From Schizochytrium sp. CCTCC M209059 (taxonomy: Eukaryota > Sar > Bigyra > Thraustochytrida > Thraustochytriidae), in NCBI GenBank assembly GCA_000818945.1, contig KN805380.1, positions 17,759 to 81,758 on the forward strand: a stretch of 64,000 nucleotides of DNA, written 5' to 3'. Of the stretch, positions 38,236-48,200 are shown piece by piece. The stretch's first letter is position 1, and each line of letters opens with the position of its first letter. Below the pieces are notes generated by a model. It was not told the DNA's origin. It did not search any database and saw only the letters and a list, made by a program, of their open reading frames with translations. Position numbers and translations under genes: made by a program.

Positions 38236-39882
38236 ATGGGCCGCCAGTTCAGACGCACGGAGTCGGCACCAACGCAGCCCAACAAGCTGGGCCGCGTGCC
38301 GAGCACCAAGTTCAAGCCCAGCAAGCCGCTCGTGCGCAAACGGTCGCTCAAAGCGTATCTCGTGGTCCTCATCTTTAGCATGGGGTGCTGGTTTTGGCCA
38401 GAAGACCCGCAGCTTCTCGTGCAAACCATTGCAGAAACCTCGAGCTTTGACGAACTCATGGCAAATCTCTCGCTCACCGACGTCTTGTCCACAGAATACG
38501 TCCTGGGCGCCTCGTACTACTCTTTGTGGACCAAACTCAACGAAGCCATGAGCGCAGCCGTCTTGCACTTTCAAGACGCGCCCAATGTTCCCGTTTATCG
38601 ACTTCTCCCGCTTCTCAAGCTGCAGTTCGAGTACATTGCCAAACACCGCATGGACAAACATACGCTCAAACGTGAATATGCAATGTTCGGAGCACGTCAC
38701 ACAAAGGTCGAAAAGCTCGATCAGTTTGCCGACATGATCGGCTTCTCCGAGGCGGTCTACGATGGAGAACTGGTGATTCGGAACTTTCTTGATACCACTG
38801 GATACGAGCTTTTGCAGTACGAGCCCGCAGTCTCCTACGAGAAACCATCGTACTTTATTGCGTACCATCCTTTGCGGCAACACGCCATCGTGAGCATCAA
38901 GGGAACATCATCGGTGAGTGACTTGCTCACGGATGTACTTCACACGCCCGTGCCCTTTTTGCGAGACTCGTGGGTCCACTCGGGCATGCTCAATGCAGCC
39001 AGGTTTCTGGTGAACCGGACGGAAAGTCTCATCAAGAACATTTTCGCACCTCTCGACTACCGGGTCACCTTTACGGGTCACTCGCTGGGCGCAGGCACGG
39101 CTCAGCTCGCCGCACTCATTTACCGCTGGGAGCACAACTGGACTAGAATCGACTGCATCGCCGTAGCGCCGCCGCCCACGCTCAACAAGCAGGCCACAAA
39201 CGATACCAAAGATATCATTTGGTCTTTGGTGGCTGGCGACGACATTTTTCCGCGCTGGAATTTCGGGCTCATTTCAGCAAATGCGCGTATCTTGGCCGAC
39301 CTTGATGCCGAAATGCAAGAGTCTGGCAAGTCGCTCGACGAGTTTTACGAAGAGTTTGACTACCTCACCATGACGCAAGAGTACCGCAAAACCATTGAGG
39401 AGGTGGCCTCGTCCAAGGGCGCGCACATTGACATGCACGTTTCCGGCGAAATCACCTATGTGACGCGAACGACGGAGGGCTTCATGGTTCGCGACGTGGA
39501 GGCCGACTTTGCCTCGTTGCGACGGATCGAGTTCTCGACGACCATGATTTCTGACCACACGCTGCAATTCTACCGCAACGCTGTCACCACGGTCGCCGAG
39601 CAACTTCATGATCCGAGTATTCACGACGATGGGGGCGTCATTGCCGAGGAAGCAGAGGCTGCAGTGGCCGAGGAAGAGGCCGCGGAGCGCTCCAAGTCGC
39701 AAAAGACGCCCAAGCTGCGCAAGTCTGTTGAAAAGGAGCAGAGCGAGGACGACGCTCTCGACGAATCCGATGCAGACTCCCACATGGACTCTCTTCGCGA
39801 CGACGATGCAGAGAAGGCGGACGAGAACTTTGTTGAAGACATTATCGGTCATGCCAAGAGTCAGGCGGACCAGACGGAGTGA
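38236..39882 (+). CDS. Class 3 (sn-1 diacylglycerol lipase-like) alpha/beta hydrolase
   Basis: 548 residues. The nucleophile elbow GHSLGAGTAQLAA is at about residue 281 (catalytic Ser). The Asp is probably in VAGDDIFPRW (about 333) and the His in MISDHTLQFY (about 440), which completes the lipase_3 triad in DAGL spacing. The strand and helix before the elbow read HSGMLNAARFLVN, as in DAGL proteins. Near residue 37-55 a hydrophobic stretch (YLVVLIFSMGCWFW) preceded by Lys/Arg suggests a single membrane anchor. This is fewer than the four TMs of animal DAGL. The C-terminal 100 residues are acidic and Ala/Glu-rich. Likely reaction: release of an sn-1 acyl chain from diacylglycerol or a related lipid. 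It converges with the superoxide dismutase gene. Confidence 0.85.
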   Translation: MGRQFRRTESAPTQPNKLGRVPSTKFKPSKPLVRKRSLKAYLVVLIFSMGCWFWPEDPQLLVQTIAETSSFDELMANLSLTDVLSTEYVLGASYYSLWTKLNEAMSAAVLHFQDAPNVPVYRLLPLLKLQFEYIAKHRMDKHTLKREYAMFGARHTKVEKLDQFADMIGFSEAVYDGELVIRNFLDTTGYELLQYEPAVSYEKPSYFIAYHPLRQHAIVSIKGTSSVSDLLTDVLHTPVPFLRDSWVHSGMLNAARFLVNRTESLIKNIFAPLDYRVTFTGHSLGAGTAQLAALIYRWEHNWTRIDCIAVAPPPTLNKQATNDTKDIIWSLVAGDDIFPRWNFGLISANARILADLDAEMQESGKSLDEFYEEFDYLTMTQEYRKTIEEVASSKGAHIDMHVSGEITYVTRTTEGFMVRDVEADFASLRRIEFSTTMISDHTLQFYRNAVTTVAEQLHDPSIHDDGGVIAEEAEAAVAEEEAAERSKSQKTPKLRKSVEKEQSEDDALDESDADSHMDSLRDDDAEKADENFVEDIIGHAKSQADQTE

Positions 39883-40650
39883 GATGTTACGTGCATGTAT
39901 ATTGTTGGGCCGCGGCAATCGCCCCGATGCTTGCTTCTTGGAAAGAAGCGAAAAAAAAAAACACAAAAAAAACACGAATTCTCCAAAGGTGTCATGCCGC
40001 CAAGAGTACTCAACAACCTGAAAATTGCTTTTATTGATAGATATAAACTACCGACCAACCAAATTCCACCAAATGACAGGACAGCACAAGGAATAGGAGG
40101 ACACTGACTTGGGAAAGAGCCACACGTCGAGAACAAGCGGTATGCACTACCAATTGCTATTGTCCTTTCTAGCGCAACAACCAAAAATGGCAGCCTGCCT
40201 TAAAGTCGAGAACTAGCGGTATGCACTACCGATTGCTATTGTTCTTTCTAGCACAGCAACCAAAAATAGCAGTCTGCCTTGTAGTGTTGTGCTGTGGATC
40301 CTGCGAAAGATTGGAGAGCCCAATAATGACCCCTTCTTTTGAAAGAACATAGAAGACATCGTGCGAGAGTACATCACCCAATTCTCCCCCTCACAGTCGG
40401 TGCTACAAATATTTTGCGTTGGCCGTTTCGTCATGACAGCTTGTAAGGCAATGAAAAGAGAGAGAGAGAGAGAGAGAGAAAAAAAGACTTGTTAATATTG
40501 GATATGTGCTACGGGTCGCGCACGTCACGACGGGCTTAAGCCCCGCGTGAAGACAAGACGAGACACGACGAGATGTGAGACCCTTTCGAATTCGAGAGAG
40601 CGTCCACGGACGGACGGATAAACGAACGAATGAATGAATGAAAAAGAGGC
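39883..40650. other. Convergent intergenic region with a 79-bp tandem duplication
   Basis: No gene. It contains A-runs after the lipase stop (39949-39972), the direct repeat at 40127-40280 and a GA dinucleotide run near 40458-40480. Confidence 0.55.
40127..40280. repeat. Tandem direct repeat, two units, 79-bp period
   Basis: Units at 40127-40201 and 40206-40280 both begin TCGAGAAC and contain GCGGTATGCACTACC and CAACCAAAAATRGCAG. They differ at about nine positions. Within unit two, CGGTA-TGCAC-TACCG is a perfect small hairpin. Confidence 0.85.
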
Positions 40651-41106
40651 TTAGGCAGACTGGAGGCCGATGATGCCGCAGCACTTGCGGCCGCCGGCGT
40701 TGCCGGTGCTCTTGCTAAGCTCATGGCCGCCGGCGCCAAGGTCGTCCTCGCCCTCGTGGACAACGACAGCGCGGCCGATGATCTCGGAGACCTTGAAGCC
40801 GGAGTCCTCAATGTCGATCTTGGCGACGCCCTCCTCGTTGGCCTCAATGTTGCCAAGGTCGCCGGCGTGGCGCTCGTCATCCTCGGGCGCGCCGTGGGTC
40901 TTGCCGGACGGGTTGTAGTGGCCGCCGGTGCTGGCGCAGCCGGAGCTCACGTCGCCAAACTGGTGGATGTGGAAGCCGTGCTTGCCGGGCGTCAGGCCGG
41001 TGACCTCGCCGGTCACCTTGACCGAGCTCTCGCCCGGGGTGAAGACCACCGAGCCCATCGGGCCCTCCGCCCCGATCAACGTCACGCATGCCTTGCCGTC
41101 CGCCAT
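40651..41106 (-). CDS. SOD1: Cu/Zn superoxide dismutase
   Basis: 151 residues, dismutating superoxide to peroxide and oxygen. All metal ligands are visible. Copper His residues are in GFHIHQFGD and the bridging His in GGHYNPSGKTHG. Zinc His and Asp lie in the following PEDDERHAGDLG, and the last copper His is in AVVVHEGEDD. The disulfide Cys pair is in SSGCAS and KCCGIIG; there is one extra adjacent Cys. Length and the absence of a leader point to the cytosolic SOD1 form. The start ATG follows a short GCTGCTGCT-rich leader. Upstream lies a very long AGCAG array. Confidence 0.97.
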   Translation of the reverse strand: MADGKACVTLIGAEGPMGSVVFTPGESSVKVTGEVTGLTPGKHGFHIHQFGDVSSGCASTGGHYNPSGKTHGAPEDDERHAGDLGNIEANEEGVAKIDIEDSGFKVSEIIGRAVVVHEGEDDLGAGGHELSKSTGNAGGRKCCGIIGLQSA

Positions 41107-42238
41107 CTTTCCCTGCTCTCGCCGCTGGTGCTGGTGCTGCTGATGCTGCTGCTGCTGCTGTCCTTGCTCGAGTCCTCCGCGTCAGCGTTGCGATTCTGCC
41201 GCGCAAACGCGCGGCCAAGATCGCCGCTCCTCGGGCAGAGGGGCCTCTCTATTAGCAGACTCGCGCCGCGCAGAGGGAGCCGCGCAGCGGGAACGGGATC
41301 GCAGGGTTGGCGCCCTGCTCCACGGACCCGGCGGCACGCCTCCCTTCGCCTCGCGTCGCCTCGCCTCGGCTCTTCGAGAAGGCAGCGCAGAGCAGCGCAG
41401 AGCAGCGCAGAGCAGAGCAGAGCAGAGCAGAGCAGAGCAGAGCAGAGCAGAGCAGAGCAGAGCAGAGCAGAGCAGAGCAGAGCAGAGCAGAGCAGAGCAG
41501 AGCAGAGCAGAGCAGAGCAGAGCAGAGCAGAGCAGAGCAGAGCAGAGCAGAGCAGAGCAGAGCAGAGCAGAGCAGAGCAGAGCAGAGCAGAGCAGAGCAG
41601 AGCAGAGCAGAGCAGAGCAGAGCAGAGCAGAGCAGAGCAGAGCAGAGCAGAGCAGAGCAGAGCAGAGCAGAGCAGAGCAGAGCAGAGCAGAGCAGAGCAG
41701 AGCAGAGCAGAGCAGAGCAGAGCAGAGCAGAGCAGAGCAGAGCAGAGCAGAGCAGAGCAGAGCAGAGCAGAGCAGAGCAGAGCAGAGCAGAGCAGAGCAG
41801 AGCAGAGCAGAGCAGAGCAGAGCAGAGCAGAGCAGAGCAGAGCAGAGCAGAGCAGAGCAGAGCAGAGCAGAGCAGAGCAGAGCAGAGCAGAGCAGAGCAG
41901 AGCAGAGCAGAGCAGAGCAGAGCAGAGCAGAGCAGAGCAGAGCAGAGCAGAGCAGAGCAGAGCAGAGCAGAGCAGAGCAGAGCAGAGCAGAGCAGAGCAG
42001 AGCAGAGCAGAGCAGAGCAGAGCAGAGCGAGGGAGGCTGCAGGAGGGACGCAGAGCGCGTCGCAGCGTCGCGCGAGGAGGTGGCTCCGCAAGAACGACGG
42101 TCCCGGCCCGCTGCGCGAAAATGGAGTAGCGCCGACGGAAAGCTGGGCTGGTTCCCTCGCGTTCTTTCTCGTCGTCCCAGGAAGATGTCGAGACCACGGC
42201 TCATGTCTTGGGATACGTACGTACATACGTAGAGACTA
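41107..42238. other. SOD upstream region dominated by a pentanucleotide array
   Basis: No gene. About 280 bp separate the SOD start from the (AGCAG)n array. Right of the array, 42029-42238 is ordinary sequence with a TACGTACGTACATACGT run near 42215-42231. Every long open frame here is produced by the array. Confidence 0.7.
41384..42028. repeat. (AGCAG)n pentanucleotide array, about 620 bp
   Basis: Starts with three interrupted GCGCAGAGCA units and becomes a pure AGAGC/AGCAG array from about 41408 to 42027, roughly 124 perfect units. Because the period is five, all three frames on each strand stay open, giving false AEQSR-type and LLCSA-type proteins. It lies about 280 bp before the SOD1 start codon. 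Confidence 0.97.
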
Positions 42239-42264
42239 CTAGGGTAAAACCTTACGGTTCGACA
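42239..42264 (+). repeat. Left terminal inverted repeat
   Basis: First 15 bp pair perfectly with the right end at 44629-44643. The next 11 bp contain TCGACA in the same place. Confidence 0.8.
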
Positions 42265-42717
42265 TGGTTTCGTAATGTTCAGAAAATTTCTTCAGCAAGT
42301 CCACGCGCGAGCATCGGAGCGGGACACAGGACAGGCCCGTGCCACGGCGGACTGCACAAAATTTGCAGTAAAGGTTTTGGCCGAGTTTTGGGGGAGCGAG
42401 AGTAGTTCAAAGTTGAGCGTTCGAGCCCCCCCGCGGGGCTGCCGCGGTTAAATTTTGACGGGGGGGATTGGCAAAGGGGGTTTTAGTACTCAACGGATAT
42501 TTGTCTATTGTTTATATGGGGCGTTCACGTTTGCATCGTTTTGGGGATGAAGATGCGGTTGTCGCCACTGGCGGACGTCAGCAGCGCCACGCGCTCGCTG
42601 GGATGCCCTACGAGGGCATCGGCGGCGGCGCAGGAGCGCTGGAGGTGCTCCGTATGTGAGCAAGAACGATTCGCATGAGATTCTCGCGAGGATCATGCCA
42701 CGGAACACGCAAGCCTT

Positions 42718-42965
42718 NNNNNNNNNNNNNNNNNNNNNNNNNNNNNNNNNNNNNNNNNNNNNNNNNNNNNNNNNNNNNNNNNNNNNNNNNNNNNNNNNNN
42801 NNNNNNNNNNNNNNNNNNNNNNNNNNNNNNNNNNNNNNNNNNNNNNNNNNNNNNNNNNNNNNNNNNNNNNNNNNNNNNNNNNNNNNNNNNNNNNNNNNNN
42901 NNNNNNNNNNNNNNNNNNNNNNNNNNNNNNNNNNNNNNNNNNNNNNNNNNNNNNNNNNNNNNNNN
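42718..42965. other. Assembly gap (248 N)
   Basis: Unknown bases inside the TIR-bounded element. It interrupts the minus-strand frame that carries the SAP-like stretch. Confidence 0.99.
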
Positions 42966-44240
42966 GTCGTAGGAGACAAGGTGCCAGGTCGATTGGTCTT
43001 CAGAACGCGAATGCGTTCGAGTAGGGCGGACCTTGACATCGCCGGGCTTACCCGATCACCCCGCAGCTCGAGATATTTGGCGAGGACCTGCTTGGTCATC
43101 CTTTCGCCTCGATTATAACAGAAGACATCTGGCGACTCGGCTGCGAGCTGGACCAAGTGTAACTCAACATCGCCCTCCTCAGCGAACTGCACTCGCTTCT
43201 TCTGCGCGTCGGTTTCGCGCTGCGTAACCCGGTCTTGTTCGCGTTGCTCGAGAAACTTAATGTGCGCGCTTGTGTTGACCACCCTTGGCACCCCAGCTGC
43301 GATGCGCCGTGCGACCCTGCTGTCGCTTGGCGGTACAAACGTCGCTCCGCCGACCTGTCTGAAGAGCACGTCCGGGATCCTCCGTCCAACCTGCTCGGCG
43401 TGTGCGAGATCGACAGGGCTGCCAGAAGGCAGGTTGATGTGCAGATTGATCGAGTTGTTGGTGTTGTTCGTGATTTACGGAGCAGAGTGGCTCTTCCAAC
43501 GCGCTTCCGCGCGGAGAGCGGCCTCTTGCCTGTGCCGAATTTTGTCCACCGCGCTCCGCAGGTCAGCAAGGCTGTCCTGATTCTTCTCCCTTAGAACGTC
43601 CCGCTCCACGTTGCGCCCGGACAGCTCATGCTCCACGTTCTCTGTTGAAGACGCAGGTTCTTCCACGGGTACACCTTTCTCGCTCGCTTTCTTGTCCGTA
43701 AATGACAACAGCGAGAGCATGAGGAAATACTTCTGACGAAGCCAAGTGATGGCGAACGGCGGTACCTCCACGAAGCTGCTGGTCGTGACCCCCTCACTAA
43801 CCACGTCCAGGGCCCCAAGAATCCAAAGTCCGCAGTTGTAGCTGTCCTGTTGAACCTGAGTCGTCGTCACTTGCATGCACGGCCATGAGGATGTGTCGAT
43901 GAAGTCCCCATAGCGAGAAATGCTATGGATGATGTGACGGCAAACGGCATCAAGAATGCCTGGCGGCCTACCGAGCGGATCAAAGAACTCGAACTGGCGC
44001 TCGTGAAGGAAGACGAACATGCAAGTCCAGTGGTTGCCGGCCGTATGGCACGGAATCCACAAGATGTCTTGGTCCGCGAGCTGCGATGCGAGATTTCCAC
44101 CACTGCCAGGCGCACCCGCGCGCAATCTTTATCGAGAGTCCACTCCGTCCACCACGCAACGAACTGCGTGTCGAGGACCATGACCTTCTTGGTCGAGTCG
44201 GACGAGATACTCCTCGCGATCACGTCGATGTGCTCGTCAT
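42966..44240 (-). pseudogene. Ulp1/SENP-type cysteine protease (C48), frame-broken, with SAP-like C-terminal stretch
   Basis: The protease signature runs through two frames. Near 44240-44110 the frame reads LDDEHIDVIARS and VMVLDTQFVAWW, the typical substrate-groove start of Ulp1. From about 44125 another frame continues with LWIPCHTAGNHWTCMFVF (catalytic His), FEFFDPLG (Asp), and TTQVQQDSYNCGLW (oxyanion Gln and catalytic Cys). A TAG lies just before LDDEH unless an intron ends there. Downstream, a third frame at about 43369-42970 includes MTKQVLAKYLELRGDRVSPA, which resembles a SAP helix pair, and then enters the gap. The frame change near 44110 is too tight for an intron. So this is probably decayed, though the active-site residues remain. 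Deubiquitin-like or SUMO-specific cleavage is the family activity. Confidence 0.65.
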
Positions 44241-44617
44241 CCAGCCAGGCCTACTGGTCTGCAGTATGGCGCCAGAGAGCCTGCAAACGCTTGCACGTCA
44301 GCATGCACTTCGGGCAAGAGCGCCTCCGGCGTCGACGCTGCGACGACTTCTGCAAGCTGCTTCGTCGTTCTACTGGAGGGCATTGTCAACGGCAGCCTGC
44401 CTCCGCAGCGGCGGCGTGGTGCCGGGGAAGCTGCTCAAGGTCGTCGGCATCGACATGGCCGCGCGCAGTAGCGGCACGGCATGCGTTCTCTCGCCAAGGC
44501 GACTTAACCACCACCACGGCAACCTGTCGAATTCAAAGCTTGCGAGTTTTAGTTTTAGTACGCCTTAGTTGACTCCTAGTCAAGAGCCACGCCGCCAAAA
44601 ATGTCGATTCTAACGAG

Positions 44618-44643
44618 TGTCGATTCTAAAGGTTTTACCCTAG
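44618..44643 (-). repeat. Right terminal inverted repeat
   Basis: Reverse complement of the left end over 15 bp, with 21 of 26 matching overall. Immediately inside it the unit TGTCGATTCTAA is repeated. Confidence 0.8.
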
Positions 44644-45624
44644 TTGCCATGGATGATGATGACGGCGGGGGTCGCTCGGCGGTATTCGTGGATGAACGAA
44701 CGAACGAACGAACGAACGAACGAACGAATGAATGGGATGAATGGATGGATGGATAATCATCAACTTGAAGGCAGACATGGCAGCTGCGCCGCCGCTCAGG
44801 ATGCCTGGGCCCATTCAGCGATCACTGGCATCCCCCGAAAAAGTAGCACGCATTGCAGTGCGTCCCGAGCATCCAGACTCATTCTCCGTGACGGCCGACC
44901 AGCAGCGGTGGCAGCTGCAACTCTCCAGCTCCTTCTCTTCCTACACGTTGTCCGCCTCGCACTCGTCGCTGTTGCGGCTGCTTCGCTGCTGTTGCTGCCG
45001 CCCATCATCCTCCTCCCCGCGCTCCCACGCCTCGGAGTCAAGAAAACTTGATCATCAAGCTTTCGCATCAAACGCGTGATATACTTGCTAACACATAATA
45101 TCCTTCCTTGTACCCTGCACCCCTTACTATTCTACAATCTCGCGCGGCCGCGGCGCCGCGCGCGCATCGAGAATGAGCGGCCTTCGTTACGCGGGTCTGG
45201 CGGCGGGATAGCGCCCTTTGCGCCGCGGATAGCGCACTTGGCGCGGGGCGGACGCCCACTTGCGGCGGGGGCCATAACCCACTTGCGCTCCCGCCCCCCC
45301 CTCTCTCTCTCTCTCTCTCTGTATCTCTTGCAGAGGTGGCTGGCTGGCTGCGCGGCGCCACAGGTTAGGAGAGGGAGGGAGGGAGAGAGAGAAAGAAAGA
45401 AAGAAAGGAGAGAAGCAGAGCGAGCAGATCGACCTCGAGCCAAGGCCGCGCCGCCACGAACCCGCGCGAGCAACGCACGCACGCACGCACGCACGCAAGT
45501 CTGCGCCGCGCGAGCCGTCTTTCCCCTGTTCTCTCTCCCCGCGCCGCCTCGCGCGTCCGGACGAGCGCGCGCACAGGAGCGGCGAGTGCCGCGCCTCGAA
45601 CAGCAGCAGCAACCAACTGCAACC
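44644..45624. other. Upstream region of eIF3i
   Basis: No gene. It contains a CGAA-type run at about 44695-44730, a CT dinucleotide run near 45299-45320, a GAAA-type run near 45388-45408 and a CACG run at 45476-45496. It holds the promoter and leader of eIF3i. Confidence 0.5.
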
Positions 45625-47050
45625 ATGAGGCCACTCATCCTCAAGGGCCACACCCGGCCGCTGACCACGGTCAAGTACAACACGGAGGGCGACCTGCTCT
45701 TCTCGTGCAGCAAAGACAGCCAGCCGACGCTCTGGCGCAGCAGCAACGGCGAGCGGATCGGAACCTACTCGGAGAATGGCCACCGCGGTACCGTGTGGCA
45801 CCTCGACGTGACCGTCGACTCCAAGTACCTCGTCACCGGTGGCGCAGACATGACCGCCAAGGTCTGGGACGTCGAGAGCGGCAAGAAGATCTTTGACTTC
45901 CCGCACACTGGCCCCGTGCGCCACGTTGAGTTCTCCGAGGGATCGCAAATGTTCGTGACCGTTTCCGATCCTTTCCGTGGCTCCCCGGCCTGCATCAGCG
46001 TCTACGAGTTCGACCCCAACGCCGAGCAGCCCGAGGGACCCAAGTACATGTGGGAGGTCAACGGCCTCGAGCAGGGCAAGAAGCTCTCCAAGGCGACCTG
46101 GATGCCCCTCAACAAGAACCTTCTCTCCGCCGACGAGTTTGGCGTTATGCGTCTGCACGAGGTCGAGTCGGGCCGCGTCATCCGCGAGGTCCACGAGCAC
46201 ACAAAACGCATTAACGCCATCTCCTGGAACAAGGAAAAGTACCTCTTCATGACGGGCTCGGCCGACTGCAACGCCATTCTCTGGGACGCTGCCGAGCTCA
46301 AACCGCTCAAGACCTACGCCACCGAGAGGCCTGTCAACGCCGTCGGTATCTCCCCCATCAAGGAGCACGTCTTTGTGGCTGGTGGCCAGGATGCCATGAG
46401 CGTCACCACCACCTCGAGCCGCGTCGGCAAGTTCGAGACCAAGATCTTTCACATGGTTTTCGCTGATGCCTTCGGCAGCATCAAGGGTCATTTCGGCCCC
46501 ATCAACACGCTCGCCGTGCACCCCGAGGGTACCGGGTAAGTTTCTTTCTCCTTCTCTTGATCTTGTAGATATAGACACGCATTCGCATTTGCATTCGCAT
46601 TCGCAGCAAGCCTGTCTGCCTGCCTGCCTGTCTCGCTGGGCGAATGGGGGGCCTGGACACACGATATGCGACGGCGACGGCTTCGGCTTTTCAAAGATCA
46701 TGGCGCAATGAGGACATTGAAGCACTGGGCACTGAGAGAACCAGTGAAGACAAACGCTTTTACTGAGCGTCCACATGAAGCCGCTGCCGTTGTCGTCTTT
46801 CGTTCGTGTCTTGCTCCCCCTCCTCCATTTCCCCTTCCAGAGCGCAGTTCACTGGCGTGGTTTCTGCGTGATGGCGCTTGATCGCCCGCCAGACAGCAAT
46901 CGACTGACATTCTTTTCTCTTTTCTTTCTTATTATTCACAGGTTCACGAGCGGAAGTGAGGATGGTTACGTCCGTGTTCACGAGTTCGACCCCTCGTACT
47001 TTGAGATGCACTCCGAGCTCGACGATCTTTCGGCGCTCCAGACCATGTAA
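45625..47050 (+). CDS. EIF3I: Translation initiation factor eIF3 subunit I (two exons: 45625-46535, 46942-47050)
   Basis: 339 residues after splicing. It begins MRPLILKGHTRPLTTVKYN, the conserved eIF3i/TIF34 start, and is a seven-bladed WD40 propeller (TGGADMTAKVWDVESGK, TGSADCNAILWDAAELK and others). In the family it sits in the eIF3 complex with subunits b and g and helps scanning and start selection. The intron has GTAAGT at 46536 and CACAG ending at 46941, is 406 bp, and splits codon 304 so that GG plus G restores Gly. The second exon encodes FTSGSEDGYVRVHEFD and ends DLSALQTM, exactly completing the last blade. The open frame upstream of 45625 is repeat-derived. The only other candidate, an unspliced product, would lack the last blade. 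Confidence 0.96.
46536..46941 (+). other. Intron of eIF3i
   Basis: Begins GTAAGT, ends TTATTCACAG after a pyrimidine-rich stretch near 46909-46935. It is the only intron in the window that I can place with confidence. Confidence 0.93.
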
Positions 47051-48200
47051 GGCGACTTTGTCTTTGTGAGTTACCTTTTCCCTTCCTTTCCCTTCCTTTC
47101 CATCCCCCACATCCGTCCATCTCCTTTATTCCAATCCTGTGCGCCTTTTTTGCATGTATGCCTGCTTTTATGCATGCGAGCGAGCGAGCGCGCTCTCGCC
47201 CTCTTTCTTTGCACCCCCTGATTATCCGTGATAGCAGGTCGCACGTCATTCGTGTAGGCCCGCGCAATCGACTCTCAGTAAATGTTTCCTGCGAGCGTTT
47301 GATTCCTTTGACGATGCTTTCGATGCGTTGAGAACGGCATCGGGTGCAAAAGTGCACATTGCATTCCATTTTCTGCCTTGCTGGCGCGCTTGACCCCCTC
47401 CAGCAAGCGAGTGAGCAAAGTGAGCGAGCGAGTCAGCTAGTTTAGCTAGCTAGCAATTGTCATTATCGACATTTTCACCTTCCTTCTTGATTTGTCGGTT
47501 CCCTTCGTGTTCGTTCGTTTGTTTCTTTGTTTGTTTGTTTGTTTCTCTTGTGCTTGTTCTTATAGCCGAGGGCAGTCCTGAAATACCTATTCTTCGTTCT
47601 TTGCAGTCGATGGGCAGCTCCGTTCTATTCTAAAAAAATCATGGTTTCCTTGCCCTCAGGCTTTTCATATATTGCCGAGGGCAGTCCTGAAATGCCTATT
47701 CTTCGTTCTTTGCAGTAGATGGGCAGCTCCGTTCCATTCTAAAAAAATCATGGTTTCTTTGCCCTCAGGCTTTTCATATTCGACAGTAAAGTGCTCAAAA
47801 GTGCGGCCTCGCAAAGTGGCATCTTCGTAAGCACGCGCCAATGGTCAAGGACATGCCTTCAGGAGTCACAATAGATCACGAAGTTTTGCAGGTTTCTGTC
47901 TTCATCATGGTCAAATTCACCAGTGTTCCTCGTTTGGGTTTCTGAAAGAAGAGAGCAGAAAAGAAGCAAGTAGACAGTCACCAGGAGCATGAACAAGAAT
48001 GTATTGAATGGTAGTCGGTACAATCACAAAGTTTCCAGGTTTATCGCCACATTCAGTTAAATGGCCATTTATGTGTGCGTTGAATAAAGTCGCTTCGCCT
48101 CCAATACTTGTTTGGTTTTGTGAAAGACGAGAGAAAGTGAATCGGTCTGCTTGGTGACGGAATTGAATGATGCTAACTACCAGACAATGTCCTAGTGAGC
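47051..48200. other. Convergent intergenic region with a 109-bp tandem repeat
   Basis: 3' flanks of eIF3i and UDP-glucose dehydrogenase. Contains a GAGC-type run near 47173-47190, a TTTG run at about 47517-47545 and the two-unit repeat at 47565-47779. No protein gene is seen. Confidence 0.55.
47565..47779. repeat. Two-unit tandem repeat (109-bp period) with inverted ends
   Basis: Units 47565-47670 and 47674-47779 differ at about five positions. Each begins GCCGAGGGCA and ends near TGCCCTCAGGC, which are near-inverted copies of each other. Each unit could therefore fold on itself. Noncoding, small and tandem, so a duplicated MITE-like fragment or a structured RNA gene are both possible. Confidence 0.75.

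Larger units (their letters stand above)
42239..44643. mobile_element. TIR-bounded element (2.4 kb) carrying a Ulp1/C48 protease fragment
   Basis: The ends are inverted repeats: CTAGGGTAAAACCTT at 42239-42253 matches the reverse complement of 44629-44643 exactly. Extending to 26 bp (to 42264 and from 44618) keeps 21 matches, ending in TCGACA on both. Near the right end a 12-bp unit TGTCGATTCTAA occurs twice (44602, 44619). Inside, on the minus strand, is a frame-broken Ulp1 protease and a SAP-like helical stretch, with a 248-bp gap. Ulp1-type proteases are known passengers or parts of several DNA transposon groups (some Mutator-like and KDZ elements). I see no transposase; part may lie in the gap. 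A target site duplication is not clear beyond a possible TA. Confidence 0.65.

Noticed and set aside
41082..42242. Very long open frames on both strands (AEQSR-type and LLCSA-type proteins)
   Set aside because: They are translations of the AGCAG array, whose five-base period has no stop in any frame.
44086..44568. Plus-strand frame with VVGIDMAARSSGTACV, reminiscent of an RNase H/RuvC strand
   Set aside because: Only one short motif, no further catalytic residues, overlaps the Ulp1 gene antisense and ends soon after.
47565..47779. Possible CRISPR-like array
   Set aside because: Only two long units without short spacers in a eukaryotic setting; a tandem duplication explains it.
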